A stretch of DNA of 60,000 nt from Takakia lepidozioides (GCA_030704615.1 CM060732.1:37183053-37243052); one strand, 5' to 3'; positions 33,661-45,796 are shown, counted from the stretch's first letter. The notes: generated by a model from the letters alone, not told the origin. Numbers and translations: made by a program.

Positions 33661-34384
33661 TCAGTTGCATTCACACACGCTGCATGTGGCTAGATGATGT
33701 AGTTTCTTGATTGTCATTGTTGGCTTAAGAGCCCGAGAGTATTGCTTCCCCACCTCCACAAGAAAGTCGTCACCGAATGCCGAACCAGCAATGGCCACGT
33801 ACTTCACCATCCTAGACTCGTACTTGATTCGCGCCTTTGCCTCGGCAGCACTGAGATACAATTCAAGTGCACCCAGGGTAAGTTTCTTCTCCTCCGACTC
33901 CATGTAGAACCTCCTTGCATGTGCCAAATCTTGGTCAATTCTGGTCTGTCAACAAAGCACATAGCAATTACAAAGCATGGTCTTCAAATTCAACAGCAAG
34001 AAATCAAGAAATGAGGAAATGAAGAGAGCAGAACGCAATATCCGAAAGATATAGTCCACCATGGCGTCCATGCTCATCTTCCTCTGGCTCAATTGGCATA
34101 TTGGAGGCAGTGTGAGGTGGGGGGGCAGATCGGTCAGTTAAAGACACTGCAGTAGTGGCCAATGCATTGACATTGTCGTTGTCTATTGGACCTGAAGACA
34201 CCGTACCAATGGCAAAGGCACTGACGTTGTCCATTTGACCTGTTGCTTGAGCCTGGTGGGCTAGGAAGAAGGCATCACCCGATTGCCTCAAATGTCTGGC
34301 AGGTGGGGGCGCATGCATGCTTGGGCGATTGATTCTGCTCATAGGATTGTTGTGCGCACCCTTGAACTGAAAATTAGGACCCAT
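33661..34384 (-). CDS. Hypothetical two-exon protein
   Basis: Upstream frame from 34384: MGPNFQFKGAHNNPMSRINR, a Pro/His/Ala-rich linker, PIEPEEDEHGRHGG. Downstream frame from about 33945 after a GTTGACAG acceptor: TRIDQDLAHARRFYMESEEK, LELYLSAAEAKARIKYESRM, VAIAGSAFGDDFLVEVGKQY, then SVCECN and stop. The second part looks like a real alpha-helical domain, but I do not recognise it. The two parts do not join in phase with the donors I can see (GTGGAC near 34056), so the splice is unproven. Confidence 0.4.
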
Positions 34385-35340
34385 CTTCGACTGATAAAGA
34401 GAGGTTCGCTTAATCGATAGAGGGAGATGCGGCTTGCCCGTAGTCTAGAACACGATCTGGAGAGAGGCTTGGGGAGAGACACTCTTGGTATAGGCAAAGG
34501 GTGGTGAAAGGATGAGAGCAGTAAAAGGTGGCTGACTGTCTCCTCAGCCTTTAATGAATGATAGCTCCAATTAGGCCAAAATATCGGCACTGTGAGAATG
34601 GGGGCGCATTGAAGCGAAAAATTTTCTCGAAAAAAACATCAGGATGAAGGTAGATAGATACATGTCTGTGTTAAATAAGCTTGATGAAGATTGATTTGTA
34701 GTTGAAAAATTCTGGAGCTCCGTTCATCAGAGGGCTTCTAGCTTTGATGAGCATGAGTAAAGGATTGCAAGTAGAAGAGACACTGAAGACAATGACGGTT
34801 AGACAGAAAGGAAAGTGGCTTTGTCTCGCAGATCGCTCGACGAGCTTGACTTACCGTTGCTTCTCTCCCCTCACCGCAACATGCGGAGCTACATCTCGCC
34901 CCCGCAATCTCTATTTTTAATCTTTGCTCTTTTGCATTTACTGTAGAGTCAGATAGGAGTTATTTTCGTATCTTGGACTTTATCTTTGTTCGGAGAGGCT
35001 GGCTCGAACTACACTGATCATAGTGGGTGTACCTCATGGTGTAAGGGGGTTTTAATTTTTTTTTTCCCCATCAAATAATTTATAATAAACATATCAGGGA
35101 TATAACCCCCTGTTCCTTTATATATATATATATAATGTTAAATTCGTACATACCCGTATACATACCGCCCTAATATGTCAACTCCATTTCAGACCTACTC
35201 CTAGCTGGCATCCGACTCCTCACGCAGTGCCATAAGGAGCGACTTGGGGAAGAACAGACTCTCTCTCTTACACGCTGTCTCTGCAAGCGCCTATGGCTTA
35301 CGAACAATAACCAATACCTCTATGCGATAATCATACCTTC
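34385..35340. other. Intergenic, AT-rich toward 35.1 kb
   Basis: No recognised gene. A TA microsatellite lies near 35130 and poly-T near 35055. The left part may be promoter for the minus-strand frame starting at 34384. Confidence 0.4.
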
Positions 35341-35542
35341 ATGCTTTACACACTCTACAGTATCTTGCAGCTGTTTAGAGCAAGGCCACCTTGTTTTAGT
35401 AGCGATGAGAAGAGGCAGGGAAATGGATGGTCTGAGGGTCAAGAGCAGTTTGCCGCTGCAGAAGAAGAGCATTGCAACTCCCGATGCAATGAAGCTCTTG
35501 GAAGAATTACAGTTGCAGTGCCTTCTCCAGAAGGACTGATCT

Positions 35543-38500
35543 TTGCATCACAAGGAGCTGATGAAAGAGTTTGTAAGCAACTTTGATGCGGCCAGAGGTT
35601 CTACACGAGTAAAAGGGATACCAATTCACATTACAACAGAGTACTTGCAGAGTGTATTCAGTTTTCCAGAAGGGGGAAAACCAATCGAAGCAAGGAAAAC
35701 CAGTTGGCAGATCAAAGATCTCTTCAGTGAGCAGGATTATTCTCAAAGTCAGGGCTACAAGTGTTTCAATGCACTTCATCCAGGGTTAAAGGAGGTTGGG
35801 CCAGCTCTTAATGTACTGTTTCATTTGAAACAGAGTCAGATGTATCTCAGTAAGTCATTTACTGAGGAGATTATTAAGGCTTTGAGGGGAGAGAGGGTGC
35901 TGTGGGCTAGCATGATGCAGCATGCATTGATAGAAGAGATGAAGCGCCTCCAGGAAAAGTCAGGTAAAGCTGTTGTAGTCTCAGCCCCCATAATTGCGCA
36001 ATTGATTCTGGAGACTTGTCCCCTCACCAAGGAGGAGCGCAAGACCATGGGTCTAGTTGAGTTGGAGGCCACCGCGGTTGAGCAGCAGGGATCCGCTCAC
36101 AGTGCAGATTGTCTGGAAGGACAGGGGGAGGCTAAAAGGCAAAAGGTAATGAGGCTTGAGCATGTTGGAAACCAGCAACAGCAGGATATAGTGCAACCAG
36201 TGGAGGAGGAGCAAGAAATCACTTCACAACCAGACCCATTACAGCAACTCGCCCTGGTTTCCCAGCAGGAGGTAACCCCGCAAGTCCTTGCATTTTCGAC
36301 TGACCATCTCTCTCATATTCCTTCCATAGAGCAGGTTGCGGTGGAGATTGGACAGGGGAAGTTGACAGGGGAGATTGGACAAGAGAACCCTACGATAACC
36401 CTTTGTCTTTCCAACTCAATTGCCTCAAGAGGACATGGTTGTTGGAAGTGAGCTAGAGGTTAGCCAGCCAGGACCTTCGGCAGCGGAGGATGTGAAGTCC
36501 CAAAGCCAAGTTCATCCTTGGCTACTCAGGGCATTCCAGCCACCAAGCAGCCAGGAAGACACGCAGGAGGCCATGACACTCGCCTCCATGCAAATGACTT
36601 TTAATCTTCTTGGCAACTACTTCAAGACTCATGTACCATCAGAACAGCTGGGAGCTCTGAGAGAGGAGCTCAGCTAGAGTACGAGAGTAGGATTTCATTC
36701 CTGCAGCAAGAAAGACTTGACATTGGGACTGGAGCAAAGCTCCAACAGGATTTGCAAGAAGCTAATGCTGCCCTGCAACTTGAGAAGGAGCACCTTATTC
36801 AGGCAGCACTTGAGCAGAAGCGGTTGGAGGCTGCTCACCAGCAGCAAATACTTGAGCTACAGGCTAACCATTATGCAGCTCTTGCATCTGAAAAAGTGGT
36901 TAATGCTGGGTTAGCTTCGGCTAACCTGGAACTTTCAAAGAAGTCTGGCGACTTCGTGGCTAAGTTAGCAGAAGCAGACAGGCAGATTAGGGCCCAATCC
37001 AAGCTTTACATACAGGAAAAGACAGACTGATCAGCAGAGGGAGACCATATCCATCATGAAGGAGACTATTACTCGCCATGAAGCATCCATCAAGGAGCTG
37101 AGGCTCAACAAGCAAGAGAAGGAGCAAGAAGTCTTGCAACTCCGCCAGACTATCACTGTGTTGAAAAACACAATGTCTGAGGCTGAAGGAGGCAGAAAGC
37201 AAGCCAACAACATGATGGCCGCCTATGCAGCATTGGTAGAACCATACCAGAAGAGAATGTTGCAGCTAGAGCAACAGCATAAGCCATGCAAGCTCAGGGA
37301 GGAGCAGGCTCTTAGGGCTTCCACTCAGGAGTCAGTGGATAGCCACCTTATGCAGCTCTGGTTGAAAGAAGGACCAACAGAGGGCAAAGGAAGGAAGCTT
37401 ACCAAAGAGGAGGTCCAGAGACTCAGGGAGAAAGTGCTAGAGATTGCAACCGGCACTACGCCAACTGGTGCAGGATACCTAGGAGTCGCTGGAAGCAGCG
37501 AAAGTGCTCACCAAGAGGCTGCAGAGTACTGAGGCAAGCCTTGCTGCTGCTCAGGTATGTGTGAAAGGGCGAGAAGTTTCTCTTCAGTTTTGCTCATGTT
37601 TTTATTATTAGGTTTTTTTACTTAGCTGAGGCAATTTTGTTGTGGATACCAGGAAACAGCAGCATCTGCACAGGCCACAGTGAAACAGATAAGGCTGGAG
37701 GGGAAATAGCTGTGCAGCAAAGTCAATCTCTATCCGGCATTCAGGAAGTCCCCTACACTGACAAGGAAGGAGGAAATAGTCCTGAAGAAAGACGGAATAG
37801 AGCTCAGGAGTGTGAGATGAGGCATGTGAGGAAATCATGCAATTACACCTTGAGCTGGAAACAATAGATTGTACTCATAAGACGTTGTTTGCCGTAGCCT
37901 TGTGGCCATTGACCCCGCGCCCAGTTTGAGCGGGAACAAAAGGGACAGAACCTACCTCTTTCAGGGGCTGACGTTGGTAGTGTGACTTACCATCATATAT
38001 AGAATTAATCCGGGTTTTCCAGATATCCTCTAGAAATCCCTTCACACAAGCATCAATCTGCTGTGTGTGATTTGCCCAAAAACTAGGCCTCAGGAGGGCC
38101 TGGGCTTTTGGCTCAGCCTCGAGACTTTGAAAGTTTTTAAACAGGGGTACAGGCACAATTCCCTTGATAGAATTGAAGAGAGCGTCTCTTTGGTGAGAGA
38201 ACCCCGGACAGTGTATCAGAAAGTGAATACTGTCTTCAGATTGCCCACACAGCGGGCAATTGCACTCTCCCTTTCCTCTCTGCTTCTGTTTGCTGTTCAA
38301 AGGTAGGTTTCCTGCCCTGAGTTTAAATTTCAGTCTAGTGCCGAGAGTGGGTAGACCCTTGAGGTCATCCAAGATGTCCTCCCCCATGTCACTGACTGGA
38401 AACAAGTTCAGGGAAACAATAGAAACTGTTTTGGAGGATGAACGCACAATTCGAAAGACGATGGAGGAGAAGATTTCAAGCCTCAAACATCAAGGTTTGA

Positions 38501-39505
38501 TTGATGCAGTCATCAACGATGATCAGGGTGAAATGCTACAAGTGCCAATGAAGGAATTTGTCTCCCTGGAATGTTCAAAGCATCCACATGAAAATGGACA
38601 GCTGCAAGTCGAGTTGGCATCTGTGGAGGCTGTCTTGAGTGAGCAGTGTGTTGACTCAAAATCGCTGGAAGAAAAGATTGCTACACTTAACTGTCAGTTA
38701 GAAGCAGGAGGAACCCCAACCCAAAGTCAAGGTGTTGAAGAAGTTAGGGAGACGAAGTACTTCGATGCAGCTACACGGCTGCAATATTATTCACCAGAGT
38801 CACAAAAGCGTACACATCTTAGCCAACAACTGGATGACGTGACATGCCAGCGACAGACAGAAAGCTCTTGTGGAAGCCCTGGAGAGTCAGCATGTCTTTT
38901 GTGTAAATGAGCTTGAGAGTTGACATGTCGATCATGAAAAAACGATGGACAGATTGAAGAGGAGGGACGCGAGGGAAAGGGTATTGAAGAACAAAATAGA
39001 TCAATTGGAATGCGAGTTGATGAAGGAGCAAGAGCTCAGAGAGTTGGAGAAGGAAAATCAATGAAAGTAATGGAGGAGGAGGGAGGAGTTGTGGACAATG
39101 ATGGTAGGGCTGCTCTTGAGGCCAAGTTGGAGGAAGCAAAGGGGGAGCTAGAAAGGTTCCAGGGAGAACAGGCCCTCGTTGAGGAGACTGGACCAAGAAA
39201 TGGATGTGACACGCTCTCAAGCAGAGAGTGAGACAGCCCTGGCCATCACTAGCATGCAATCTGAGCTGATGGAGTTGAGAAATGAGGCTGATGCTGCTGT
39301 CCTGATAGCAGCTGATGCAACAAAACAGCAGACACAGCTAACAAAAGACCTTGAAGGCATACAACTCACACTGAAGAAGGTTGAGGAAGAGAATGTGAAT
39401 TTGATCACAAAATATAATTCAATGGTGATTGAAAAAGATACAGATATCCAAGCTCTGTGGATAAAATGGGAGACTAACCCATGCCCAGTTTGGATGGAAA
39501 CATAG
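35543..39505 (+). pseudogene. Long coiled-coil protein with gag-like N-terminal region, broken by a LINE
   Basis: 35543-36451 encodes a globular part (LMKEFVSNFDAARGSTRVKG, EYLQSVFSFPEGGKPIEARK, LRGERVLWASMMQHALIEEM) reminiscent of plant transposon-derived 'mobile' or gag-like domains. A Gln/Glu-rich linker follows, then long heptad coiled coils: LQEANAALQLEKEHLIQAAL, KLAEADRQIRAQ, IKELRLNKQEKEQEVLQLRQ. An intron fits 37555-37652 (CAG|GTATGT...ACCAG). After the antisense LINE (37868-38411) the same frame resumes (IETVLEDERTIRKTMEEKIS), runs through LEEKIATLNCQLEAG and ends with SELMELRNEADAAV, LTKDLEGIQLTLKKVEEENV. Frameshifts or stops occur near 36440, 36675, 37030, 37480 and 38900. It was once a protein of well over 1000 residues. 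Whether host or transposon-derived is not settled. Confidence 0.6.
37868..38411 (-). mobile_element. 5'-truncated LINE insertion with perfect 11-bp target duplication
   Basis: It encodes, antisense to the host exon, SLNLFPVSDMGEDILDDLKG, the zinc-knuckle CNCPLCGQSEDSIHFLIHC and the terminal ATANNVL, then the short 3' tail at 37868. GGAAACAATAG occurs at 37857-37867 and again at 38412-38422. The frame inside is intact, so the insertion is young compared with the copies at 18-19.6 kb. Confidence 0.93.
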
Positions 39506-39539
39506 GGAATAGACACTACCTTTGCGAGGGGCTCACGCT

Positions 39540-39660
39540 AGTTGTGTGACTTTCCTTTATGTAAACACTTCGTTTGTGCTTTCCGGATATCCTCTAGAAA
39601 GCCATTCACACAAGCATCAACTTGTTGTGTAAGCAGCCCAAAAGCCAGACCCCAAGAGGT
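39540..39660 (-). mobile_element. Old LINE 3'-region relic
   Basis: CGGATATCCTCTAGAAAGCC, TTCACACAAGCATCAACTTG and AAAAGCCAGACC match the antisense of the LINE end at 38010-38100 with many substitutions. Confidence 0.65.
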
Positions 39661-40149
39661 CGAGGGCTAAGGGATGGACGTTTGTGTGGATGAATGGTGT
39701 GAGAGAGAGAGCGCTGGTGGATGGGTTGCCTTGAAAGGGTTGCTACCAGTGTTGGGCAATTCTTTATTCTTGGCAAACCCCCAGCATTCCAGGACCGCCC
39801 AGTAACATGTGGAGGGGACACTATTGAGAAATTGGACATACATAGAAACTGCGAAGGTGAAGTGGGGCCATACTTTGTGCACCCAACCGGACTTGCAGCC
39901 TGAAGGCTAGTGGTTCTTAGCACCACCATAGAACCTTGTGGGCTGCAAGTATATTTTTTATTCTTGTTTTTTTAAGGGAAACATCTGGGAGATCACCGCC
40001 GACAAATCAGGCCCCCTAAGTCAATGAGAGGGAAAACTAACCTCTTTCTAGATAACCTTTTGTGAGTGCCAAGCACAAAGTTCAAGGCTTGGCACATCCC
40101 ATTGACTCCATGGGGAAGACAAGAGGGGGGTGGGGAAGTAATATTCAAT

Positions 40150-40375
40150 TGGGGAGACAACCAACATTTAGCCTAGTGGTAAGGGCATAAACCGCATCAT
40201 TGGTTGTAGGTTCAAACCAGTGTTGGACGGTTTCAGTTATATATGTATGATCTCCAGTGGAGGGCGCTAGATCATGAGCTTAGCAACGGGAGCTGAACTT
40301 GTCCGAACCTGTGGATTGATTATCGTGGGGGAACTAGCCTTGAAGGTTGTGGAGAACAATGCAAATACAACTGTC
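40150..40375 (+). mobile_element. SINE-like element with tRNA-type internal promoter
   Basis: An A box (TAGCCTAGTGG, 40169-40179) and a B box (GGTTCAAACC, 40209-40218) have tRNA-like spacing (29 bp between). The sequence starts CCAACATTTAGCC, as in tRNA-derived plant SINEs, but does not fold into a complete cloverleaf, so it is not a tRNA gene. A non-tRNA body follows (GGGAGCTGAACTTGTCCG). The 3' end is uncertain. Confidence 0.5.
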
Positions 40376-41159
40376 ATTGAACAGCAAAAGAACCCCCATT
40401 GCTTGAGTAATTGGTAGGCAATAAGCCACAAACACAATAGCACTAGAAGAAAATTTTGCTTGTGTACTTGTGACATCCCATCTGCGTAGTAGATAAACTT
40501 GACACCTTGCTTGTAGTGCTAGTTCTAAATCTGACTTCAGTTGGTTCAAAATGCCTTAAAATAATTTGTAAGAATCCGACAACACTGTGTTTTGATGGAC
40601 TGGATGAGGGCAACAATACCGACACTTGAAAAGAATTAAAATCTAAAAAAAGAAAACATCCAGTATCAGTATCGCTAAGTTGTCAAAAGCATTTCAGGTA
40701 GATACAAAAGTCGTCCGGATAATGTCAGGAATCACCAACAGTCTAAAATATTCGGAATTTCTAGAATGACAAGCTCGGCAGCAAAGAGCTGCTGAGTATC
40801 ATTCGCCTAAGGCTGTTAGTTGTCAAACCATAGATAAACAAAAATCAGAATAAATATGCACAAATTTTCGTAATTGCAGCTGTCCAGATTTCATTTCTAT
40901 GTTATCCAGTAATCTTGACAATAGATGAAATTATATCGCATGCAAGCATTTGCATTACATTTTTTGATGAAGATGAAGAAAACTCACTGATGAGATGTCA
41001 GGCTGATTTATTTGAATACCGAAAGTTTATGTGATTGTTGCAGTTGGTCATTATGCAATAGTTTTCTGGGCGAAACAAAATGAATTATGACTACTTTTGC
41101 ATATTATGAACGTCTCTCATTTTTAAATAATTGGGAGTTTATGTCTCATGTGTGGGCCA

Positions 41160-41430
41160 GGACACGCACAAAGGCACGAACGCGGGGTCGCCCCCGCACC
41201 GGCCATCCGCGTGGCGTAGCGCGGTCGGCAGTCCCGCAGCACCGACCGTGGCCCCCGGCCCGCGGCTCAGGCCGCCCGCGGTCGCCGCTGTGTCCGCCGG
41301 CGCGCCCGTCCCCGCTGGGTCTGCCCGTGGCTCGGTCTGCCCAGGCTATGTCTGTAAGGTCTGCTGGAAGAGGAGACCAAACCGACAAACCCAAGCGGAC
41401 CCAAGCAGACCCCATATGACATGGCGCGCA
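41160..41430. other. Very GC-rich, CpG-dense patch
   Basis: About 200 bp with many CpG (GGCCCGCGGCTCAGGCCGCC) stand out between AT-rich sequence. All three frames are open on parts of both strands, as expected from base composition, so no protein is claimed. It may be a control region upstream of the gene starting at 41653. Confidence 0.4.
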
Positions 41431-41652
41431 TCTGATCGTCAAGCCACACTGCCATCATATCCGTCCGGATTTAGGGCATCGCATCGCAGCCGCCAATGTG
41501 CGAGTGTTTCTCAATCTTTTTCTCCCTTGTCGTCTGTTCCTACCGCCCGGCTTCCTTCCTAGCAAAAACGTGCGTGATGTCGTCCTTTGCTTCCACCTTT
41601 GCAGGTCCTATTGCAGGTCCTGAACTGTGCGCAAAAAGATATTGTAGTGTAT

Positions 41653-42608
41653 ATGGCAGCGGCCGTCGATGCCCAACCTGAAAACTTTCTTATACGTCCA
41701 CTTCGACAATGTCTTCAAACCCCAGAAGATGGGCCATTTTCTTGCAAAGATCTTTACTGGAAGAATGAGAGTCGCTCTGGATACATGGGCACTCAAGTGC
41801 GCGTCCAGACGGCCTGTATTACCTGGGAGAGAGTGAGTAACTTTGTATTTGGAGAAGAGAGTAGAGACGGGTGTTCTACGCAATTTTACATAAATGTGCA
41901 CGTTCACGCGAAGCTTGGAACGAGAACAGCTTCAAGAGCTAACACATATCTAACCTATGTAATGTCTGCACCATATTCCCACACTTCCAGTTTCTTCCTG
42001 TGCTTGTGCCATATGTACATGTTGATGTAAATAGGGTTCATACTATCTTACATGCTTGCAGAACTCCAATTCCATGGGTGTCGATGACATATTCCAATAT
42101 AACCATGTATCAGTGTTGTTATGGTCCAGAGGACAAGCGCACCAACAATGTGAGTGTGAGGGATCCGAAGGTCAAGCGAGGAAGTCCGGATGTCGGGGCT
42201 AGAATCAGTAATCTTCACAAAGGTCCCAGACGAAAGAAAAGCGAATACGGCGAGTCTTACAAGCGTGGTTGTCTCTGTTCTTTCAAAGTCTCCCAATGTT
42301 TTCTTGCTCCAGACATTGGAGTCATCACATATTATAACAACATGCAACACCTGGATGTGTCCGGAAAACCCTCTCATGGCGGGTATGCCGGCCAGTTTCA
42401 GTTCAGCCGATATGTCTATGCTCCACATATTAGTGAGGAACTGAAAAAATGGATCATGGAATGCTTGTCCCGAGGCTTGAGTGTCGCGCAAGTCATGATT
42501 GAACACAATGAACATGTTATGCACAACACTGGCTTGGGAGAAGCATGGACACGCGATGAATTTCTCCTCGAGCAAGATGTTCGGAACCTCGCTGAAAAAC
42601 GAGCATGA
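41653..42608 (+). CDS. Transposase-derived protein: N-terminal DNA-binding region (FAR1/MULE-like), two exons
   Basis: Exon 1 (ATG 41653 to 41958) encodes MAAAVDAQPENFLIRPLRQC and ITWERVSNFVFGEE...ANTYLTY. Donor GTAATG at 41959 and acceptor TATCAG ending at 42113 join in phase to exon 2 (42114-42608): CCYGPEDKRTNN, SYKRGCLCSFKVSQCFL, VITYYNNMQHLDVSGKPSHG, APHISEELKKWIMECLSRGL, then DEFLLEQDVRNLAEKRA and stop. The pattern (YxCxYGPED, Lys/Arg-GCxCxF, QH, helical region, D-N) resembles the zinc-binding N-terminus of Mutator-like or related transposases seen in lower plants. No catalytic core follows. About 267 residues; it could be a truncated transposon or a small domesticated protein. The start is uncertain because a possible acceptor lies near 41605. 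Confidence 0.5.
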
Positions 42609-42781
42609 CAACCTTCAAAAAACACGCGGACGATGCAGAATCTCGATAGGAGCTGGAACAAGATCTAAGAGGTGCGGCAAGGCCATAGAATGTGCACCTA
42701 GGGTTTCAGAGCTTGAAAGAAGAGCTCTTGCACCACAAGAAGAGTGTCTTGTGGCTAGAAATGTAAACCTTAGGGTTTCAG

Positions 42782-43506
42782 TGTCGCGCACTTCACTTCG
42801 GTAAGCTCCCCTTCAAGTCATAATTACTCGCTTTGATGCATGAGCCTAACTCCCAACCTGGCCGCCGGGCCAACTCGGAGCTTCGGCTGCTCACCGGGAC
42901 ATAACGGTCCCCCTTTTCTCCCCCAACAGACCCTCCACCAATTTTGGCCTAGTGGAAATTCCCTTTGGTAAATGGCAGTCTGGAATAGCTCCCCACTTCT
43001 TGGTCGTTTTCTGGCTCGCTCGCTTACTCACTAGTTTTTGGTCACCAACGGGCTTGCACCGTTCTCGGGGTTACTACTCCCTATATATACTTCTGTGACT
43101 GTCCGCGGGGGTTTCACAAACAACCATGCCATTTTATGGCGAACCACCACGAAGACCCTTGATTCCCGGTGATGAGTCGCGGTAAGTCTTGGCCCACCTA
43201 CCACGGCCCCATTGGACCGTGGTGAGTCCCAAGACTCCCCACGATTCCCACCACAAGGTCTCCGCCCCATGGTGAGTCCTATGCCACCCCCACTAAGTCC
43301 CACTAAGTTACCACCACCCCTTGTGGAGCTTCCCCCACCGCAACCCGGTGTGCGAGGCTCCACCTAGTGAGTGCCTTCGCCTCCTTGAGTGCCTTGGGCA
43401 CTCACGGGTGCTTCAGCCCCCCGTACCTATTGTTGCCACCGCCCCCACCACAGGGGCAGCCTCTCTGCGTCCCAACCCCCTACCCTCAAGGCAAAGGGCC
43501 GCGACA
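42782..43506 (+). mobile_element. Solo LTR with 5-bp target duplication (TTCAG)
   Basis: It begins TGTCGCGCACTTCACTTCGG and ends GGGCCGCGACA (TGTCG/CGACA tips). It is flanked by TTCAG at 42777-42781 and 43507-43511. A TATA-like CTATATATA lies at about 43081. Nearly the same unit is found inverted at 51209-51935. No internal element sequence is attached. Confidence 0.93.
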
Positions 43507-43559
43507 TTCAGGAGCTTGGCAAAGGCTGTGGAGTGCTTAATCTTGTCATAGAGAGCATC

Positions 43560-44015
43560 AAGGAGCCAAGATAGGGGGCTGATATTACCTATTGTGTGAA
43601 TGGGATACATGTGTAGAGCATGCATTCAGCCAAGATAGGGGGCTGATATTACCTCTTGTGTGAAGAGGATGCATGTGTGGAGCATGCATTCAGCCCATTG
43701 AAGCTTCCATCTTCAAGCTTGGAGGGCAAGCAAGGAAGAGGGAAGGGCTGACTTCTCTTATGTAAGGGCAACGCATGTGTGGAGTATGCTTTTAGCCCGT
43801 TGAAGGCTTGTATTTTCAGGTTTGGGAGTGCAAGAAAGGAAGAAAGGGGCTGGTTTCCCTGTAGGGCATGTGTGGAGCATGCTTTCAGCCCGCTGAAGCT
43901 TATTTTCAGGTTTGTGGGTGCAAGAAAGGAAGCAAAGGAACTGATTTTCTTATGGTGAGAGTGGGGCATGTGTGGAGCATGCATTTAGCCCATTGAGGCT
44001 CTTGTTTTCAAGCTT
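43560..44015. repeat. Degenerate tandem repeat, about 60-110-bp units
   Basis: The words CATGTGTGGAGCATGC, TTTAGCCC(R)TTGA, TTTTCAGGTTTG and TGCAAGAAAGGAAG recur in order five to six times, first as two short units (GATAGGGGGCTGATATTACC at 43572 and 43635), then as longer ones. Confidence 0.8.
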
Positions 44016-44494
44016 TAGAGAGCTAGAATGGAAGGGCTATGGCTGTTTCCACTTGGGGTGAAAGAAAAACACTTATCGGACATATGTGAGTTGGGGGTTT
44101 CAATTTCAAGCTTGAAGGGAGCACAACTCTTGAAGCACAGGTGCATGGGCTGGATTAGGTGCGAAGGGGCGTGCTATGGTCAAGAAAAGTGTGTGAATGA
44201 GTGCCTACAAGGACTGGAAGTCAGCCATGTTTGGTTAGTCGCCATAGGGATCAATGGCGCTATTTTGTGAGTTAAAAGGAAGCTTGTGCAGTTAGTTTTG
44301 GTTCCAAACATCTTCCTTTGGAATTAGAGCTACTATTGGTGGTGTGTGGGAGCCATAAAGAGCAAGAATACCTTGCTGATTTCCTCACAGCCGCCATAGC
44401 TCGGTGCAAAGAAGCCTAGAGTCCAAGAGACACAAACCCTAGCTTGGCGTGGCTAAACCCTTTTGGAGAAATGACTAAACTGCCATAATCGGCC

Positions 44495-45120
44495 ATGCTG
44501 TGACGGGCTGTGACCTGTGGCCTATGGGGCTGTGATGGGCTGTGATGGATTGTGACAGGCTGTGACCTATGGCCTATGGGGCTGTGATGGACTGTGACAG
44601 GCTGTGCCCTGTGGCCTTTGCGGCTGTGATGGGCTGTGACTGGCTATGACAGGCTGTAACCTATGGCCTGTGAGGCTGTGATGGGTTGTGACGTGTTGTG
44701 ACAGGCTGTGCCCTGTGGCCTTTGGGGCTGTGACAGGTGGCCTGTGGGGTTGTGATGGGTTGTGACAGGCTATGGCTGGTGGGGCTGATGACCCTGTGAC
44801 CTGTGTAGGGCTGTGACAGGCTGTGATAGACTGTGCCCTGTGGCCTTTGGGACTGTGACCGGCTATGACAGGCTGTGACCTGTGGCTTGTGGGGCTGTGA
44901 TGGGCTATGCCATGTGGCCTTTGGGGCTGTGACCCTGTGACATGTGTAGGGCTGTGACAGGCTGTGCCCTGTGGCCTTGGGGCTGTGACGGGCTGTGACA
45001 GGCTGTGATCTGTGGCCTGTGGGGCTGTGATGGGCTGTGGGGCTGTGGCCTGAGTGGGGCTGTGATGGCTGTGACCAGTGATCTGTGTGGGCCTATGTTG
45101 ACCTGTGGACGGCCTGTGCT
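44495..45120. repeat. TGTGAC/GGCTGTG minisatellite
   Basis: More than 40 short units of the type GGGCTGTGATGGGCTGTGAC and GGCTGTGACCTGTGGCC repeat with variations over about 600 bp. There is strong strand bias (G and T on the plus strand). Open frames across it are composition artefacts. Confidence 0.92.
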
Positions 45121-45796
45121 AACTCGTGGAGGCACTGGTGGACTGCCTGAGGTCTGGCATGTGGTCTTGAAGACCAAATTTCGAAGCTCGTGGAGGGCGG
45201 TTTGAGGAGTATTTTCATGATATTCCCATGGTCATGCAAGTGAGAGAAGAGAGGAGAGGAAGAGTATTGGGATGAGGGCATGTTGGGGTTAGGCATTGCT
45301 TTAGCTTCTCTTCCTTGTAGTTTTCCACCCTCTCATTAGGCCAAGACCTTTCCGTAGGTGGAGGCAAGAGTCAGTCCGGGTTTGGGCTGGGGTGTCCTTG
45401 CAGGAGCAACACCGTGGAGTTGTTTTTGGTGGGGGGGAGTTGTCGTTCTGATTTCTTGTGTATGGATCCCCTCCATACCTACATGCTTGACTGTGCGCCA
45501 TGTTAGTTTTGTGTGGGCGCTTGTTTTTATAGGTGATTGGTCCGGATTTGATCACCGGCCAGTCCTAGAGCATGCTGTCGATGGTGAGGCTGGGTGATGA
45601 CCAGTCAGACCATCATTGTTTGTCATGTGGTGAGGTTGGAGGTGATGACCAGCTAACCATATGAGTGTTTGCAGTGGATGCAAGTGCACGTATAGGCTAT
45701 GTTAGAAACCTAATATTCCAAACCATAAGCCGCAACAGGTTCTCTACCCGGTTACCTTGTGGAGAGGGGGTTAGGGACATGTTCATGACCGGTTGA

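Noticed and set aside
40165-40235. tRNA gene
   Set aside because: A and B boxes are present, but the acceptor and anticodon stems do not pair into a full cloverleaf. A SINE head fits better.
41131-41562. GC-rich frames suggesting bacterial DNA or contamination
   Set aside because: The patch is only about 250 bp, is flanked smoothly by plant-like sequence, and its frames have no recognisable protein. A CpG-rich control region or old insert is simpler.
44905-45177. Open frame rich in Pro/His/Ser on the minus strand
   Set aside because: It is read entirely from the TGTGAC minisatellite.
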